Shown: positions 1-7,666, counted from the first letter of the stretch. The stretch is 13,262 nucleotides of DNA from Paracoccaceae bacterium (GCA_003500165.1 DNSZ01000132.1:1-13262), one strand, 5' to 3'. Notes: a model not told the origin generated them from the sequence alone. Numbers and translations: made by a program.

Positions 1-53
1 GCGCCCGGGTGCGCGCCCGCCGTGCGGCGGGCGCCCGCGTCGGAGATGTGGCG
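1..53. repeat. GC-rich direct repeat, copy 1 (cut by window edge)
   Basis: Bases 1-53 match 268-320 with four differences, at positions 23, 39, 44 and 50; similarity fades after that. This copy starts exactly where the right half of the palindrome at 255-280 would start, so the element probably continues to the left of the window. It contains a near-perfect 22-bp palindrome at 13-34, spoiled only at its centre. Confidence 0.75.
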
Positions 54-69
54 ACTCACCATGCACCGA

Positions 70-96
70 GGCGCAATGCGCGCGGTTGATTGCGCC
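70..96. repeat. Short perfect inverted repeat (hairpin)
   Basis: GGCGCAAT at 70-77 is matched by ATTGCGCC at 89-96 around an 11-base loop. There is no adjoining T-run and no gene next to it in the window. Its role is unknown; it may be an operator half-site pair or part of the repeat element. Confidence 0.4.
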
Positions 97-127
97 AACG
101 CCACCCCCCGATCGCCTCCGCGCCAAA

Positions 128-163
128 CACCAATTCTGCCGGCCCGTTGGGGCAAGATTGGTG
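128..163. repeat. Imperfect hairpin
   Basis: Bases 128-140 and 151-163 are complementary at 11 of 13 positions, including the outer seven (CACCAAT/ATTGGTG), around a 10-base loop. No T-tract follows on either strand, so a classical terminator is not supported. It could be a processing or stability stem for a transcript coming from either side. Confidence 0.35.
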
Positions 164-197
164 GCCCAGGCGGCGAGGCGGGGCGGGAGACGGACAC

Positions 198-213
198 CGG
201 TCATGGTCAATGA
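198..213 (+). repeat. 16-bp inverted repeat, copy A
   Basis: CGGTCATGGTCAATGA at 198-213 is the exact reverse complement of 13168-13183. A gapped match may continue on the GC-rich side (a TCCG run lies beyond both copies). The pair sits near the two ends of the window, outside all recognised genes, which suggests a dispersed intergenic repeat family rather than coding similarity. Confidence 0.5.
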
Positions 214-254
214 ATGTAGGTCTTCTTCGTGACTGGCGGTCGGCTGCTGTCGGG

Positions 255-301
255 CGCACCCGGGCGCGCGCCCGGGTGCGCGCCCGCCGCGCGGCGGGCG
301 C
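255..301. repeat. Paired perfect palindromes downstream of the FAD oxidoreductase
   Basis: Two perfect palindromes touch each other: a 26-bp one at 255-280 (core CGGGCGCGCGCCCG) and a 22-bp one at 280-301 (core CCGCCGCGCGGCGG). They start 27 bases beyond the stop codon at 328-330 of the minus-strand operon. As RNA they would form one or two very stable stems that could end or protect the operon's message, like REP elements in other bacteria. There is no T-tract, so intrinsic termination is uncertain. The right part (268-320) is repeated at 1-53. Confidence 0.65.
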
Positions 302-320
302 CCGCATCGGAAATGTCGCG
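268..320. repeat. GC-rich direct repeat, copy 2
   Basis: This copy matches 1-53 at all but four of 53 positions. Here the central palindrome (280-301) is perfect, and the preceding palindrome (255-280) is present in full. It ends just before the oxidoreductase stop codon at 328-330. Confidence 0.75.
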
Positions 321-327
321 AACTGCC

Positions 328-2778
328 CTAGGACCTGATCCGCGCCATCTGCGGATCGTAAAGCGGGGTCAGATGCACCTGCGCGGGCACCCTTTCGGTG
401 GCGATCTCCAACTCATACTCGCCCGACAGCACGTAATCCGCATCGACACCGCCGGGGTTGCGCACATAACCATAGCCGATCGCGCAATCGAGCGTGTGGC
501 CATAGCCGCCGCTGGCCAGCCAGCCGGCACGCGCGCCATCGCGATAGATCGTCTCGCGCCCCAGCAACACCGCATCGGGATCGGTCACGGTGAAGCCGGC
601 GAGCCGTTTCGTGACGCCCTCCTGCAGCTGGCGCGCGACCGCGGCGCGACCCTGGAAACCGATCCCCGACTTCATCTTCATCGCCCAGGCGAGGCCCGCC
701 TCCACGGGCGTGTAGTCGGGGCCGATATCGGCCCCCCAGGCGCGATAGCCCTTTTCCAGCCGCAGGGTCTCGATCGCGCGATAGCCCGCATTGACGAGGC
801 CCAGACCGGCGCCCGCCTCCATCAGCGCCGCATAGACATTGACCATGAACTCGGCCGGGACGTGCAACTCCCAGCCCAACTCGCCGACATAGGTGACCCG
901 CAGCGCCAGAACCGGGGCCCCGGCGATGCCGATCCGGCGGGCATGACCGAAGGGGAAGCCGCCATTCGAGACATCGTCGCGGCTGACCCGCTGCAGGATC
1001 GCGCGCGCCTCTGGCCCCATCAGCGACAGCACGCCATGGGCCGAGGTGACATCGACGATCTGGGCGCGCGCCTCGTTCGGCAGGTTTGTGGCGATCCAGT
1101 CGAAATCATGGGTGGCGAAACCGGTTCCGGTGACGATGTAGAATTCGTCGGCTGCCAGCCGGGCCACCGTCAGGTCGCATTCGATGCCGCCGCGCTCGTT
1201 CAGCATCTGGGTATAGGCGAGCCGCCCGACCGGCCGGTCGACATTGCCCGCGCAGATCCAGTTGAGCGCGGCCGCGGCATCGGGCCCCTTCACGATGAAC
1301 TTGGCAAACGAGCTCTGGTCGATCAGGACGGCGGCGTTGCGGCAGGCCAGATGCTCGCGCCGCACCGCGTCGAACCAGCCCGGCCGCTCGAACGAATAGC
1401 GGTCCACCGGCTCTTCCCCCGCGGCGCGGTCGGCAAACCAGTTGGGCCGCTCCCAGCCCAGCTTCTCGCCGAAACAGGCGCCCGCATCGCGCAGCTGCGC
1501 ATAAAGCGGCGACCGCCGGCAGGGCCTTCCGCTCTCGTGTTCTTCGGACGGCCAGGCGATGGTGTAATGCTTGCCATAGGCTTCGAGCGTGCGGGCGCGC
1601 ACCCAGTCGGTGTCGAGATGCGGCCGGCCGAAGCGGCGGATATCGACAGGCCACAGATCGAACGGCGCGGCCCCCTTGGCGACCCATTCGGCCAGGGCCA
1701 TGCCGGCGCCACCCCCCGCCGCGATGCCAAAGGCGTTGAACCCCGCGCCGACAAAGAAACCGGGCTGTTCGGGCGCCTCGCCCAGGATGAAATTGCCGTC
1801 CGGGGTGAAGCTTTCGGGGCCGTTGATCAGCTGCTTGATCCCGGCGGTTTCGAAGGCCGGCACCCGGCCGATGGCGCGCTCCATGAACTGTTCGAACTGG
1901 TCGTAATTCGAGTCGAGCAGGGTGTAGTGGAAACCCTCGGGGATGCCGTCCACCGCCCAGGGGATCGGGTTCGGCTCATAGCCGCCCATCACCAGCCCGC
2001 CGACCTCTTCCTTGTAATAGGTCAGCCGGTCGGGATCGCGCAGCGTCGGCAGCGTGCCCGTCACCCCGTTGATCGCCTCGGTCACCATATACTGATGTTC
2101 GACCGGGACGAGGGGCACGTTGACGCCGATCGTGGCGGCCAGATCGCGGGTCCATTGCCCGGCACAGGCGATGACGACGGCGCATTCGATCCTGCCCTGC
2201 GGCGTCTCGACCGCGGCGATCCGTCCATCCTCGACGACGATGCGGGTGACCGGCGTATCCTCGAAGATCGCCGCGCCCGCCATCCGCGCGCCGCGCGCCA
2301 GCGACTGGGTGATGTCGGACGGGTTGGCCTGCCCGTCGGTCGGCAGGAATGCCGCGCCGATCACGTCGTCGACCTGCATCAGCGGCCACATCTCCTGCGC
2401 CTCTCTGGGGGTCAGAAGGTGCATCTCGAGGCCAAAGGAATGCGCGGTGGTGGCCTGGCGGCGCACCTCGGTCCAGCGCGCGGGGTTGCAGGCCAGCCGC
2501 AGCCCGCCATTGCGTTTCCAGCCGGTGGGCAGGCCGGTTTCCGCTTCCAGCCTTTCATAAAGTTCGACCGAATAGCCCAGAAGCTGGGTGATGTTCGCGT
2601 TGGTGCGCAGCTGGCCAACCAGCCCCGCGGCGTGGAAGGTGGTGCCCGAGGTCAGCTTGCAGCGTTCCAGCAGCACGGTATCGGTCCAGCCAAGCCGCGC
2701 CAGGTGATAGGCGGTGGAACAGCCGACGATCCCGCCGCCGATGATCACCGCCTTGGCGGTCGTGGGAAGCGTGCGCAT
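328..2778 (-). CDS. FAD-dependent dimethylglycine/sarcosine dehydrogenase-type protein with GcvT domain
   Basis: Predicted to demethylate an N-methylated glycine oxidatively and pass the one-carbon unit to tetrahydrofolate. The 816 residues match the usual length of the DMGDH/SarDH family. Seen: a GGGIVG dinucleotide-binding loop at residues 14-19; TSGTTFHAAGL at 43-53, where His49 lies at the covalent-FAD histidine of this family (usually WHAAGL, here FHAAGL); the GWERPNWF domain junction at 441-448; and a GcvT-like half from about 470 to the end, with NERGGIECDLTV at 527-538 and VGELGWELHVP at 631-641. The start is the ATG at 2778; GAGGA eight bases upstream overlaps the stop codon of the kinase gene, so translation is probably coupled. 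It is the last gene of the operon. Dimethylglycine versus sarcosine or another N-methyl substrate cannot be told apart from sequence alone; the family is secure. Confidence 0.9.
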   Translation of the reverse strand: MRTLPTTAKAVIIGGGIVGCSTAYHLARLGWTDTVLLERCKLTSGTTFHAAGLVGQLRTNANITQLLGYSVELYERLEAETGLPTGWKRNGGLRLACNPARWTEVRRQATTAHSFGLEMHLLTPREAQEMWPLMQVDDVIGAAFLPTDGQANPSDITQSLARGARMAGAAIFEDTPVTRIVVEDGRIAAVETPQGRIECAVVIACAGQWTRDLAATIGVNVPLVPVEHQYMVTEAINGVTGTLPTLRDPDRLTYYKEEVGGLVMGGYEPNPIPWAVDGIPEGFHYTLLDSNYDQFEQFMERAIGRVPAFETAGIKQLINGPESFTPDGNFILGEAPEQPGFFVGAGFNAFGIAAGGGAGMALAEWVAKGAAPFDLWPVDIRRFGRPHLDTDWVRARTLEAYGKHYTIAWPSEEHESGRPCRRSPLYAQLRDAGACFGEKLGWERPNWFADRAAGEEPVDRYSFERPGWFDAVRREHLACRNAAVLIDQSSFAKFIVKGPDAAAALNWICAGNVDRPVGRLAYTQMLNERGGIECDLTVARLAADEFYIVTGTGFATHDFDWIATNLPNEARAQIVDVTSAHGVLSLMGPEARAILQRVSRDDVSNGGFPFGHARRIGIAGAPVLALRVTYVGELGWELHVPAEFMVNVYAALMEAGAGLGLVNAGYRAIETLRLEKGYRAWGADIGPDYTPVEAGLAWAMKMKSGIGFQGRAAVARQLQEGVTKRLAGFTVTDPDAVLLGRETIYRDGARAGWLASGGYGHTLDCAIGYGYVRNPGGVDADYVLSGEYELEIATERVPAQVHLTPLYDPQMARIRS

Positions 2779-2787
2779 GATCGGTCC

Positions 2788-3663
2788 TCAGTCTTGCAGG
2801 AAATCGGCAAGGGCGGCGCGAAAGCCCGCCAGATTGGTTTCGGTGTAGGCGCGGTAGTCGAAATCGATCTCGGAATGGATTTCCGAGACCATGCTCCACA
2901 GCGTCTCGCGCAGCGCGGCGGCGCATTTCATGGCGCGGTAGCGGTGCCAAAGCTCGGCATCGGGCGCGCGGTCGAAATAGGCGCCCAGCATCCGCGCCTC
3001 CTGCGCCTCGGTCAGCCCGTTATTGGCCGCCAGCCCGCCCAGATCGAAGAGCGGGCTGTTGAACCCGGCATAGTCCCAGTCGATCAGCCACAGCCGGTCG
3101 CCATCGTCGATCAGATTGGCCGGCAGCAGGTCGTTATGCCCGAACACCAGGTCGATCGGGCCGATCGCGGCCTCGAGCCGTGCGGCATCGGCAAGCAGTC
3201 CGGGCAGAGCGGCGGTGTGCGGGCTTTCGGCCTCCTGCAATGTCGCGGCATAGTCGCGGATCACATGGAACACCCAGAATGTCAGCGCCGGGCCGCGCAG
3301 ATGGTTCGGGATCTCCCGATGCGCCCGGGCAATGAGCGGCAGCACCCGGTCGAGCATCGCATCCTCGGCCACATCCGCGGCCGCCAGCGTCTTGCCCTCG
3401 ATGTATTCCAGCACCAGGGCGCCCGGTTCATGGTACAGCACCGCAGGCGAGATGCCGGCGGCATGGGCGGCCTCGCTGGCGGCCTTTTCGTTGAACCGCA
3501 TCACCTGATGGACCGGGATGTCGTCGCCGATCCGCACCACGACGCGGCGGTCGCCATCCGCAACCGTGAAGTTCACATTGGTGATGCCGCCGCCCAGCGG
3601 TTCGGGGGCGACGGGGCCCGACCAGATCGGCAGGGCGCGGGCAATCTGCAGGGCATCGGTCAT
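2788..3663 (-). CDS. Choline-kinase-like phosphotransferase (APH/LicA superfamily)
   Basis: A 291-residue cytoplasmic kinase-fold protein expected to move phosphate from ATP to a small hydroxylated substrate. Seen: a glycine-rich GGGITNVNF segment at residues 24-32, typical of choline and ethanolamine kinases; VVVRIG at 41-46; the catalytic HNDLLPAN loop at 176-183 (Asp178, Asn183); and LIDWDYAG at 193-200 with the metal-binding Asp195. The start chosen is the ATG at 3663, which shares ATGA with the stop of the permease gene; longer in-frame readings upstream lie inside the permease gene and are not protein-like. It sits between a betaine-type transporter and an FAD demethylase, so the substrate may be choline or a related amino alcohol, which is inference. 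Aminoglycoside or homoserine kinase relatives share the fold, but the glycine loop favours choline kinase. Confidence 0.85.
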   Translation of the reverse strand: MTDALQIARALPIWSGPVAPEPLGGGITNVNFTVADGDRRVVVRIGDDIPVHQVMRFNEKAASEAAHAAGISPAVLYHEPGALVLEYIEGKTLAAADVAEDAMLDRVLPLIARAHREIPNHLRGPALTFWVFHVIRDYAATLQEAESPHTAALPGLLADAARLEAAIGPIDLVFGHNDLLPANLIDDGDRLWLIDWDYAGFNSPLFDLGGLAANNGLTEAQEARMLGAYFDRAPDAELWHRYRAMKCAAALRETLWSMVSEIHSEIDFDYRAYTETNLAGFRAALADFLQD

Positions 3664-5621
3664 GGATGGGCGGGCTCCAACCCCAGTTTGCGGCGGGTGC
3701 GGCGGGCGCCGGCGGCGATCAGCCGGTCGGCAATGATCGCGATGGCCGCGATCGACACGCCGGCGACGATGCCCTGGCCGGTATCGGCACGGGTCAGCGC
3801 GATATAGACCTCCTGGCCCAGATCGCGGGTGCCGACGAGCGCGGTGATGACCAGCATCGACAGCGCCAGCATGATGGTCTGGTTGAGGCCCAGCATGATC
3901 TCGGGCAGGGCCATCGGCAGCCGGATGCGGGTCAGGATCTGCCAGCGCGTGCAGCCGCAGACCGCGCCCGCCTCGACGATTTCTTCGGGCACCGATCGCA
4001 GCCCATGGGCGGCATAGCGGATCGCGGGCGCCAGCGCGTAAAGCACGATGGCGATCATGGCCGAGAAATCGCCGACCCGGAACAGCATCACCACCGGGAT
4101 CAGATAGACGAAACTCGGCAGCGTCTGCAGCAGGTCGATGCCGGTGCCGATGATCCGCCCGGCGCGTTCGGAACTCGCCGCCAGCACCCCCAGCGGCAGG
4201 CCGATCAGGGCGGCGATCATCACCGAGATGCCGCACAGATAAAGCGTCGTCATGGCCGGTTCCCACAGCCCGTTGACGACGATGAAAAGCCCAAGCGCGA
4301 GGCACAGTGCAGCGAGCCGCCCCCGCCCCAGCTGCCAGCCCGCCAGCGTGATCAGCGCCAGCACCCAGGGCCAGGGCAGGGCCAGCAGAAAGCGCTTGAA
4401 CGGCAGCAGCAGGTTCAGAAGCAGGACGTTCTTCACCGCCTCAAGCTGGTCGTAATAGTTGATATTGATCCATTTCACCAGATCGGACCAAAGGCTGCGG
4501 GTGGTCACCGTCCACGCTTCGGGATAGCTTTGCAGCGCCGGCACCACATAGCCCAACAGCGTCGTCGCGGCGACAAAGGCCGCCAGCACGACCCACCAGC
4601 GCATGTGGCGCGCGCCGTCGCCCGCCGCGCCGGGGCGGCGCGTGGCGAAGGCCTGGCTCAACCGGTCGAGCGCGATGGCGAGCGCGACGATGGCAAGACC
4701 CGCCTCGATCCCGCGCCCGATATCGAGCCGGCGGAGCGAATTGAGCACATCGAACCCCAGCCCGCCGGCGCCGATCATCGAGGCGATGATGACCATGTTG
4801 AGCGACAGCATGATCACCTGATTGACGCCCACCATCAGATCGGGCAGCGCCGTGGGCAACAGCACGCGCGTGAGCCGCTGGCGCGGCGTGCAGCCCGCCA
4901 TCACGCCGAAATCGCGGATCTCCGATGGCACCGATTTCAGCGCCATGGTGGTGATCCGCACCATTGGCGGCATCGCATAGACCACCGTCGCGATCAGCGC
5001 CGATACCGGGCCAAAGCCGAACAGGAACAGGATCGGCACCAGATAGGCAAAGGTCGGCACGGTCTGCATCAGGTCCAGAAACGGCGTCTGCACGCGGTCG
5101 AAGGCAGGCCACACGGCGCCTGCAATGCCCAGCACGAGCCCGCCCGCGATCCCGATCGGCACGGCGATCAGGATCGAGGCGAGCGTGACCATCGCGCTCT
5201 CCCACTGGCCGAACACCGCAAGATACAGAAAACACGCCCCGACGAAGAGCCCCAGCCGCCAGTTGCGGGCATAGACGCCCATGGCGGTCACGATGGCGAT
5301 GATCCCGATCCAGCTGATCGGCGGCAGGATGGTGCGCGCCTCGGACCGGCGGCCTTCGACCCAGCCTTCGACCAGCGCCATGCGCACCGCCTGATAGGGC
5401 CATTCGATGGCCTGCGCGATGGCCCGCGTCAGGTCCTTGAAGGTGAAAAGCCCGAAACTTGCCGTGTTGACCAGCCAGTCCATGAACCGGCTGACCGCGC
5501 CGGCCATGTCGATCTGCATCCAGCCGGGCACCGCCATCGGGCCGGCCCAGCGGGCGAGCGCCAGGGTGACGGCAAGCAGCACAAGCCACATCCAGACGGC
5601 ACGCGACGGCTGCCAGGTCAC
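3660..5621 (-). CDS. Fused double ProW-type ABC transporter permease
   Basis: Membrane channel of a glycine-betaine-type importer. The 653 residues contain two complete permease halves; ordinary ProW has one. Each half carries its own ATPase-contact (EAA) loop: VPSEIRDFGVMAGCTPRQRL at 231-250 and VPEEIVEAGAVCGCTRWQIL at 544-563, each followed by an LP-ALP-G-NQ-IML pattern. Hydrophobic segments are plain at about 9-25, 103-117, 123-165, 190-221, 264-290, 343-361, 396-450, 461-480, 503-535 and 582-596. The half-to-half identity points to an internal duplication, so one polypeptide would supply both subunits of the channel. The start is a GTG at 5621 sharing GTGA with the ATPase stop codon. Such long fused permeases are known in marine alphaproteobacteria. 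Betaine, choline and DMSP are all possible cargo. Confidence 0.9.
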   Translation of the reverse strand: MTWQPSRAVWMWLVLLAVTLALARWAGPMAVPGWMQIDMAGAVSRFMDWLVNTASFGLFTFKDLTRAIAQAIEWPYQAVRMALVEGWVEGRRSEARTILPPISWIGIIAIVTAMGVYARNWRLGLFVGACFLYLAVFGQWESAMVTLASILIAVPIGIAGGLVLGIAGAVWPAFDRVQTPFLDLMQTVPTFAYLVPILFLFGFGPVSALIATVVYAMPPMVRITTMALKSVPSEIRDFGVMAGCTPRQRLTRVLLPTALPDLMVGVNQVIMLSLNMVIIASMIGAGGLGFDVLNSLRRLDIGRGIEAGLAIVALAIALDRLSQAFATRRPGAAGDGARHMRWWVVLAAFVAATTLLGYVVPALQSYPEAWTVTTRSLWSDLVKWININYYDQLEAVKNVLLLNLLLPFKRFLLALPWPWVLALITLAGWQLGRGRLAALCLALGLFIVVNGLWEPAMTTLYLCGISVMIAALIGLPLGVLAASSERAGRIIGTGIDLLQTLPSFVYLIPVVMLFRVGDFSAMIAIVLYALAPAIRYAAHGLRSVPEEIVEAGAVCGCTRWQILTRIRLPMALPEIMLGLNQTIMLALSMLVITALVGTRDLGQEVYIALTRADTGQGIVAGVSIAAIAIIADRLIAAGARRTRRKLGLEPAHP

Positions 5622-6646
5622 CCTCTGCCCCCCCGGCCCACCAGCACGTCGATCACCGCCTGCCGGGTGACATGGCCAATCACCACGCCGTCTTCGTCGA
5701 TGACATTGAACGGGGCCGCGGCGGCCTCGACCTCATTTGCCACCGCTTCGACCCGAACCGTTTCGGGCAGGGTGCCCGCGGCCCCCTCGGCCGCGCCGGG
5801 CACCGCGATGCGGCCCAGCGTGACCACCTTGGCGCGGCTGACATAGCGGGTGAATTCGGCAACATAGTCGGCGGCGGGGTTCAGCACCAGCTCCTCGGGC
5901 GTGGCGACCTGGATGACCTCGCCATCCTTCATGATCGCGATCCGGTCGGCGATCCGGATCGCCTCGTCGAAATCATGGGTGATGAACACGATCGTCTTGT
6001 GCAGAAGCTGCTGGACGCGCAGGAACTCGTCCTGCATCTCGCGCCGGATCAGCGGGTCGAGCGCCGAGAACGGCTCGTCGAGGAACCACAGTTCCGGCTC
6101 GACCACCAGCGACCGGGCGATGCCCACGCGCTGCTGCTGGCCGCCCGACAACTGGCGCGGGAAATACGCCTCGCGCCCCTCGAGGCCCACAAGTGCGATC
6201 ACCTCTTCGGCGCGGGCCTCGCGCGCGGCACGTCCGATCCCCTGGACCTGCAGTGGGAAGGCCACGTTCTGCAGCACGTTGAGATGCGGCAAGAGGGCGA
6301 AATGCTGGAACACCATGCCCATCTTGTGGCGGCGGATGTCGATCAGTTCCTTCGGGCGGGCCTGCAACAGGTCCTTTCCGTTGAACAGAATCTCGCCCGC
6401 CGTCGGTTCGACAAGCCGCGACAGACAGCGCACCAGGGTCGATTTGCCCGACCCCGACAGCCCCATGATGACGAAGATCTCGCCCTGGCGCACATCGATC
6501 GACACATTGCGGACCGCGCCCACATGGCCCGAAGCGCGGATCGCGTCGAGATCGGGCGCGGCCCCGCCGGCCAGCAGCCGCTCGGGGTGCGGGCCGTAAA
6601 GCTTCCACACATTGTGGCAGCCGAGTTTGACCGGTTGCTGGTGCAT
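5618..6646 (-). CDS. ProV/OpuAA-type ABC transporter ATPase
   Basis: Energises the importer at the inner face of the membrane. Seen in 342 residues: Walker A GLSGSGKST at 62-70, Q-loop Gln114 in MVFQHFALLP, signature LSGGQQQR at 167-174 region, Walker B WFLDEP at 187-192, D-loop SALD and the switch His224 in FITHDFDEA. The N-terminal KLYGPHPE start and the HFALLPHLNVLQNVAFPL stretch are typical of the glycine-betaine subgroup. The C-terminal tail (about 272-342) ends in FNVIDEDGVVIGHVTRQAVIDVL, which resembles a single weak CBS repeat. Paired CBS domains sense ionic strength in OpuA and ProV, so osmotic gating may be reduced here. The start at 6646 follows a modest AAGG six bases upstream. 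The last four bases overlap the permease gene. Confidence 0.92.
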   Translation of the reverse strand: MHQQPVKLGCHNVWKLYGPHPERLLAGGAAPDLDAIRASGHVGAVRNVSIDVRQGEIFVIMGLSGSGKSTLVRCLSRLVEPTAGEILFNGKDLLQARPKELIDIRRHKMGMVFQHFALLPHLNVLQNVAFPLQVQGIGRAAREARAEEVIALVGLEGREAYFPRQLSGGQQQRVGIARSLVVEPELWFLDEPFSALDPLIRREMQDEFLRVQQLLHKTIVFITHDFDEAIRIADRIAIMKDGEVIQVATPEELVLNPAADYVAEFTRYVSRAKVVTLGRIAVPGAAEGAAGTLPETVRVEAVANEVEAAAAPFNVIDEDGVVIGHVTRQAVIDVLVGRGGRG

Positions 6647-6685
6647 CGGGGGCCTTGCAGGCGGCGCGGTATCAATTCGGCGCGA

Positions 6686-6703
6686 GGGCGGGCAAGCCCG
6701 CCC
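6686..6703. repeat. Hairpin between binding-protein and ATPase genes
   Basis: GGGCGGGC at 6686-6693 and GCCCGCCC at 6696-6703 form a perfect 8-bp inverted repeat 13 bases after the binding-protein stop codon, within the 69-base gap before the ATPase start. No T-tract follows. Stems at this place in binding-protein-dependent transporters often protect the upstream message, so that more binding protein than ATPase is made; that role is inferred here. Confidence 0.5.
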
Positions 6704-6715
6704 CCGGGTTGTGGC

Positions 6716-7666
6716 TTACTGGCCGATCCAGGCCTTCCAGGTCGCCTCGTTCGCGTCCATCCAGTCCGCGACCACGTCGTCGAGCGGCTCGCCATCGAGG
6801 TCGATGCGCGCGATCATCCCGCCCATCGTGTCGTTGTCGATGGTGAACGCCTCGATCGCGGCGGCGGCACCGGGCCATTTGTCGGCTACGCCCGACCAGG
6901 CGACCTTCCAGATCGGGCCGCGCGGCTTGCCGCAATCATGGGCCGCATCGGGGTTCAGCCCGGCCGACGGGTCGTTGTAGCATTCGGCCGAATAGGGCGG
7001 GAATTCGATCCACTCGCCCTCGTATTTCAGCGGCGCCCAATGCGGCGCATAGACCCACAGCAGGATCGGCGCCTGGCGCTGATAAGCCGATTCAAGCTCG
7101 GCGAACAGGGCGGCATCGGTGCCGGCATGGATCACCTCGTAGTCGAGCCCCAGCGCCTCGACCCGTTCGTCGTCGAACCCGCCCCAGGTCACCGGCGCAC
7201 CCAGATAGCGCCCCTTCGGCGCGGTTTCGGCGGTGGCAAACGCCTCGGCGCAATCGTTCAGTGCCTGCCAATCCGGCAGGCCCGGGCAGGCCTCTTTCAT
7301 ATAGGCCGGATACCACCACTCCTCGATCGCCTCCATGCCGGTGGAGCCGAGATTGACGACCGAGCCATCGGCCGTCGCCTCGTCCATCGCCTCGCGGCCC
7401 GTGGTCTCCCAGATTTCCATGGCGACATGCAGATCGCCCGTCTTCAGCCCGGCGAACTGGGCCAGATAATCGGCCTGCACCAGATCGACGTTGTAGCCCG
7501 CTTCCTCCAGCACCCGGGCCATCAGATTGGTGGTCACCAGCTGGCCGGTCCAGTCGTGCAGTGTCATGCGGATCGGGTCTTCGGATTCGACGGCAGCCGG
7601 TGCGGCGGCGGCCAGCGACAGCGCCAGCGCGCCGCCCAGCCCCGCGGCCCTGAGATAGTATGACAT
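6716..7666 (-). CDS. ProX/OpuAC-type periplasmic substrate-binding protein
   Basis: Captures the substrate in the periplasm for the ATPase and permease genes that follow. The 316 residues start with a signal peptide (hydrophobic stretch about 6-24, likely cleavage after AAPAA). Family signs are HDWTGQ at 37-42, GDLHVAMEIWE at 77-87, EEWWYPAY at 115-122 and LLWVYAPHW at 202-210. These tryptophans and tyrosines are candidates for the aromatic box that holds a quaternary ammonium or sulfonium group. Cys127/Cys139 and Cys229/Cys245 could form disulfides. An in-frame start exists 28 codons upstream, but the ATG at 7666 is chosen because it gives a clean signal peptide and is preceded by GGGAGAGGA. 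Betaine, choline, dimethylglycine and DMSP cannot be separated without a structure or assay. Confidence 0.9.
   Translation of the reverse strand: MSYYLRAAGLGGALALSLAAAAPAAVESEDPIRMTLHDWTGQLVTTNLMARVLEEAGYNVDLVQADYLAQFAGLKTGDLHVAMEIWETTGREAMDEATADGSVVNLGSTGMEAIEEWWYPAYMKEACPGLPDWQALNDCAEAFATAETAPKGRYLGAPVTWGGFDDERVEALGLDYEVIHAGTDAALFAELESAYQRQAPILLWVYAPHWAPLKYEGEWIEFPPYSAECYNDPSAGLNPDAAHDCGKPRGPIWKVAWSGVADKWPGAAAAIEAFTIDNDTMGGMIARIDLDGEPLDDVVADWMDANEATWKAWIGQ

Larger units (their letters stand above)
1..327. other. Gene-free repeat-rich intergenic stretch
   Basis: No convincing gene is visible here. Short open frames exist on both strands but have arbitrary Arg/Pro/Ala-rich composition and overlap one another. 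What the stretch does hold is structure: a direct repeat at 1-53 and 268-320; an 8-bp perfect inverted repeat at 70-77/89-96 with an 11-base loop; an imperfect hairpin at 128-140/151-163 (11 of 13 positions match, 10-base loop); one arm of a 16-bp inverted repeat at 198-213 whose partner lies at 13168-13183; and a pair of perfect palindromes at 255-301. It lies just downstream of the stop codon of the FAD oxidoreductase, so part of it may end that operon's transcript. No T-tract follows any of the stems. Confidence 0.7.

Noticed and set aside
22..338. Short frames in the left intergenic stretch
   Set aside because: They are composed of translated repeats, overlap on both strands and lack ribosome binding sites or family motifs.
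229..3807. Plus-strand open frame of 1192 codons
   Set aside because: It runs antisense through the FAD oxidoreductase and kinase genes, has low-complexity Arg/Gly/Asp/His-rich composition and no recognisable domain. Long antisense frames are common opposite GC-rich genes.
3664..4305. N-terminal extension of the kinase frame
   Set aside because: These 214 codons overlap the permease gene and read as Arg/His/Asp-rich noise; the kinase family starts near the ATG at 3663.
4441..5589. Minus-strand open frame of 382 codons inside the permease
   Set aside because: It is the permease gene in another frame; the hydrophobic segments and EAA loops are in the permease frame.
3666..5846. Plus-strand open frame of 726 codons
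   Set aside because: It is the shadow of the fused permease and the ATPase end; it is made of His/Arg/Gln/Asp-rich runs, unlike any folded protein.
5672..7663. Plus-strand open frame of 663 codons
   Set aside because: It lies antisense to the ATPase and binding-protein genes, which have clear motifs and signal peptide; its own translation has none.
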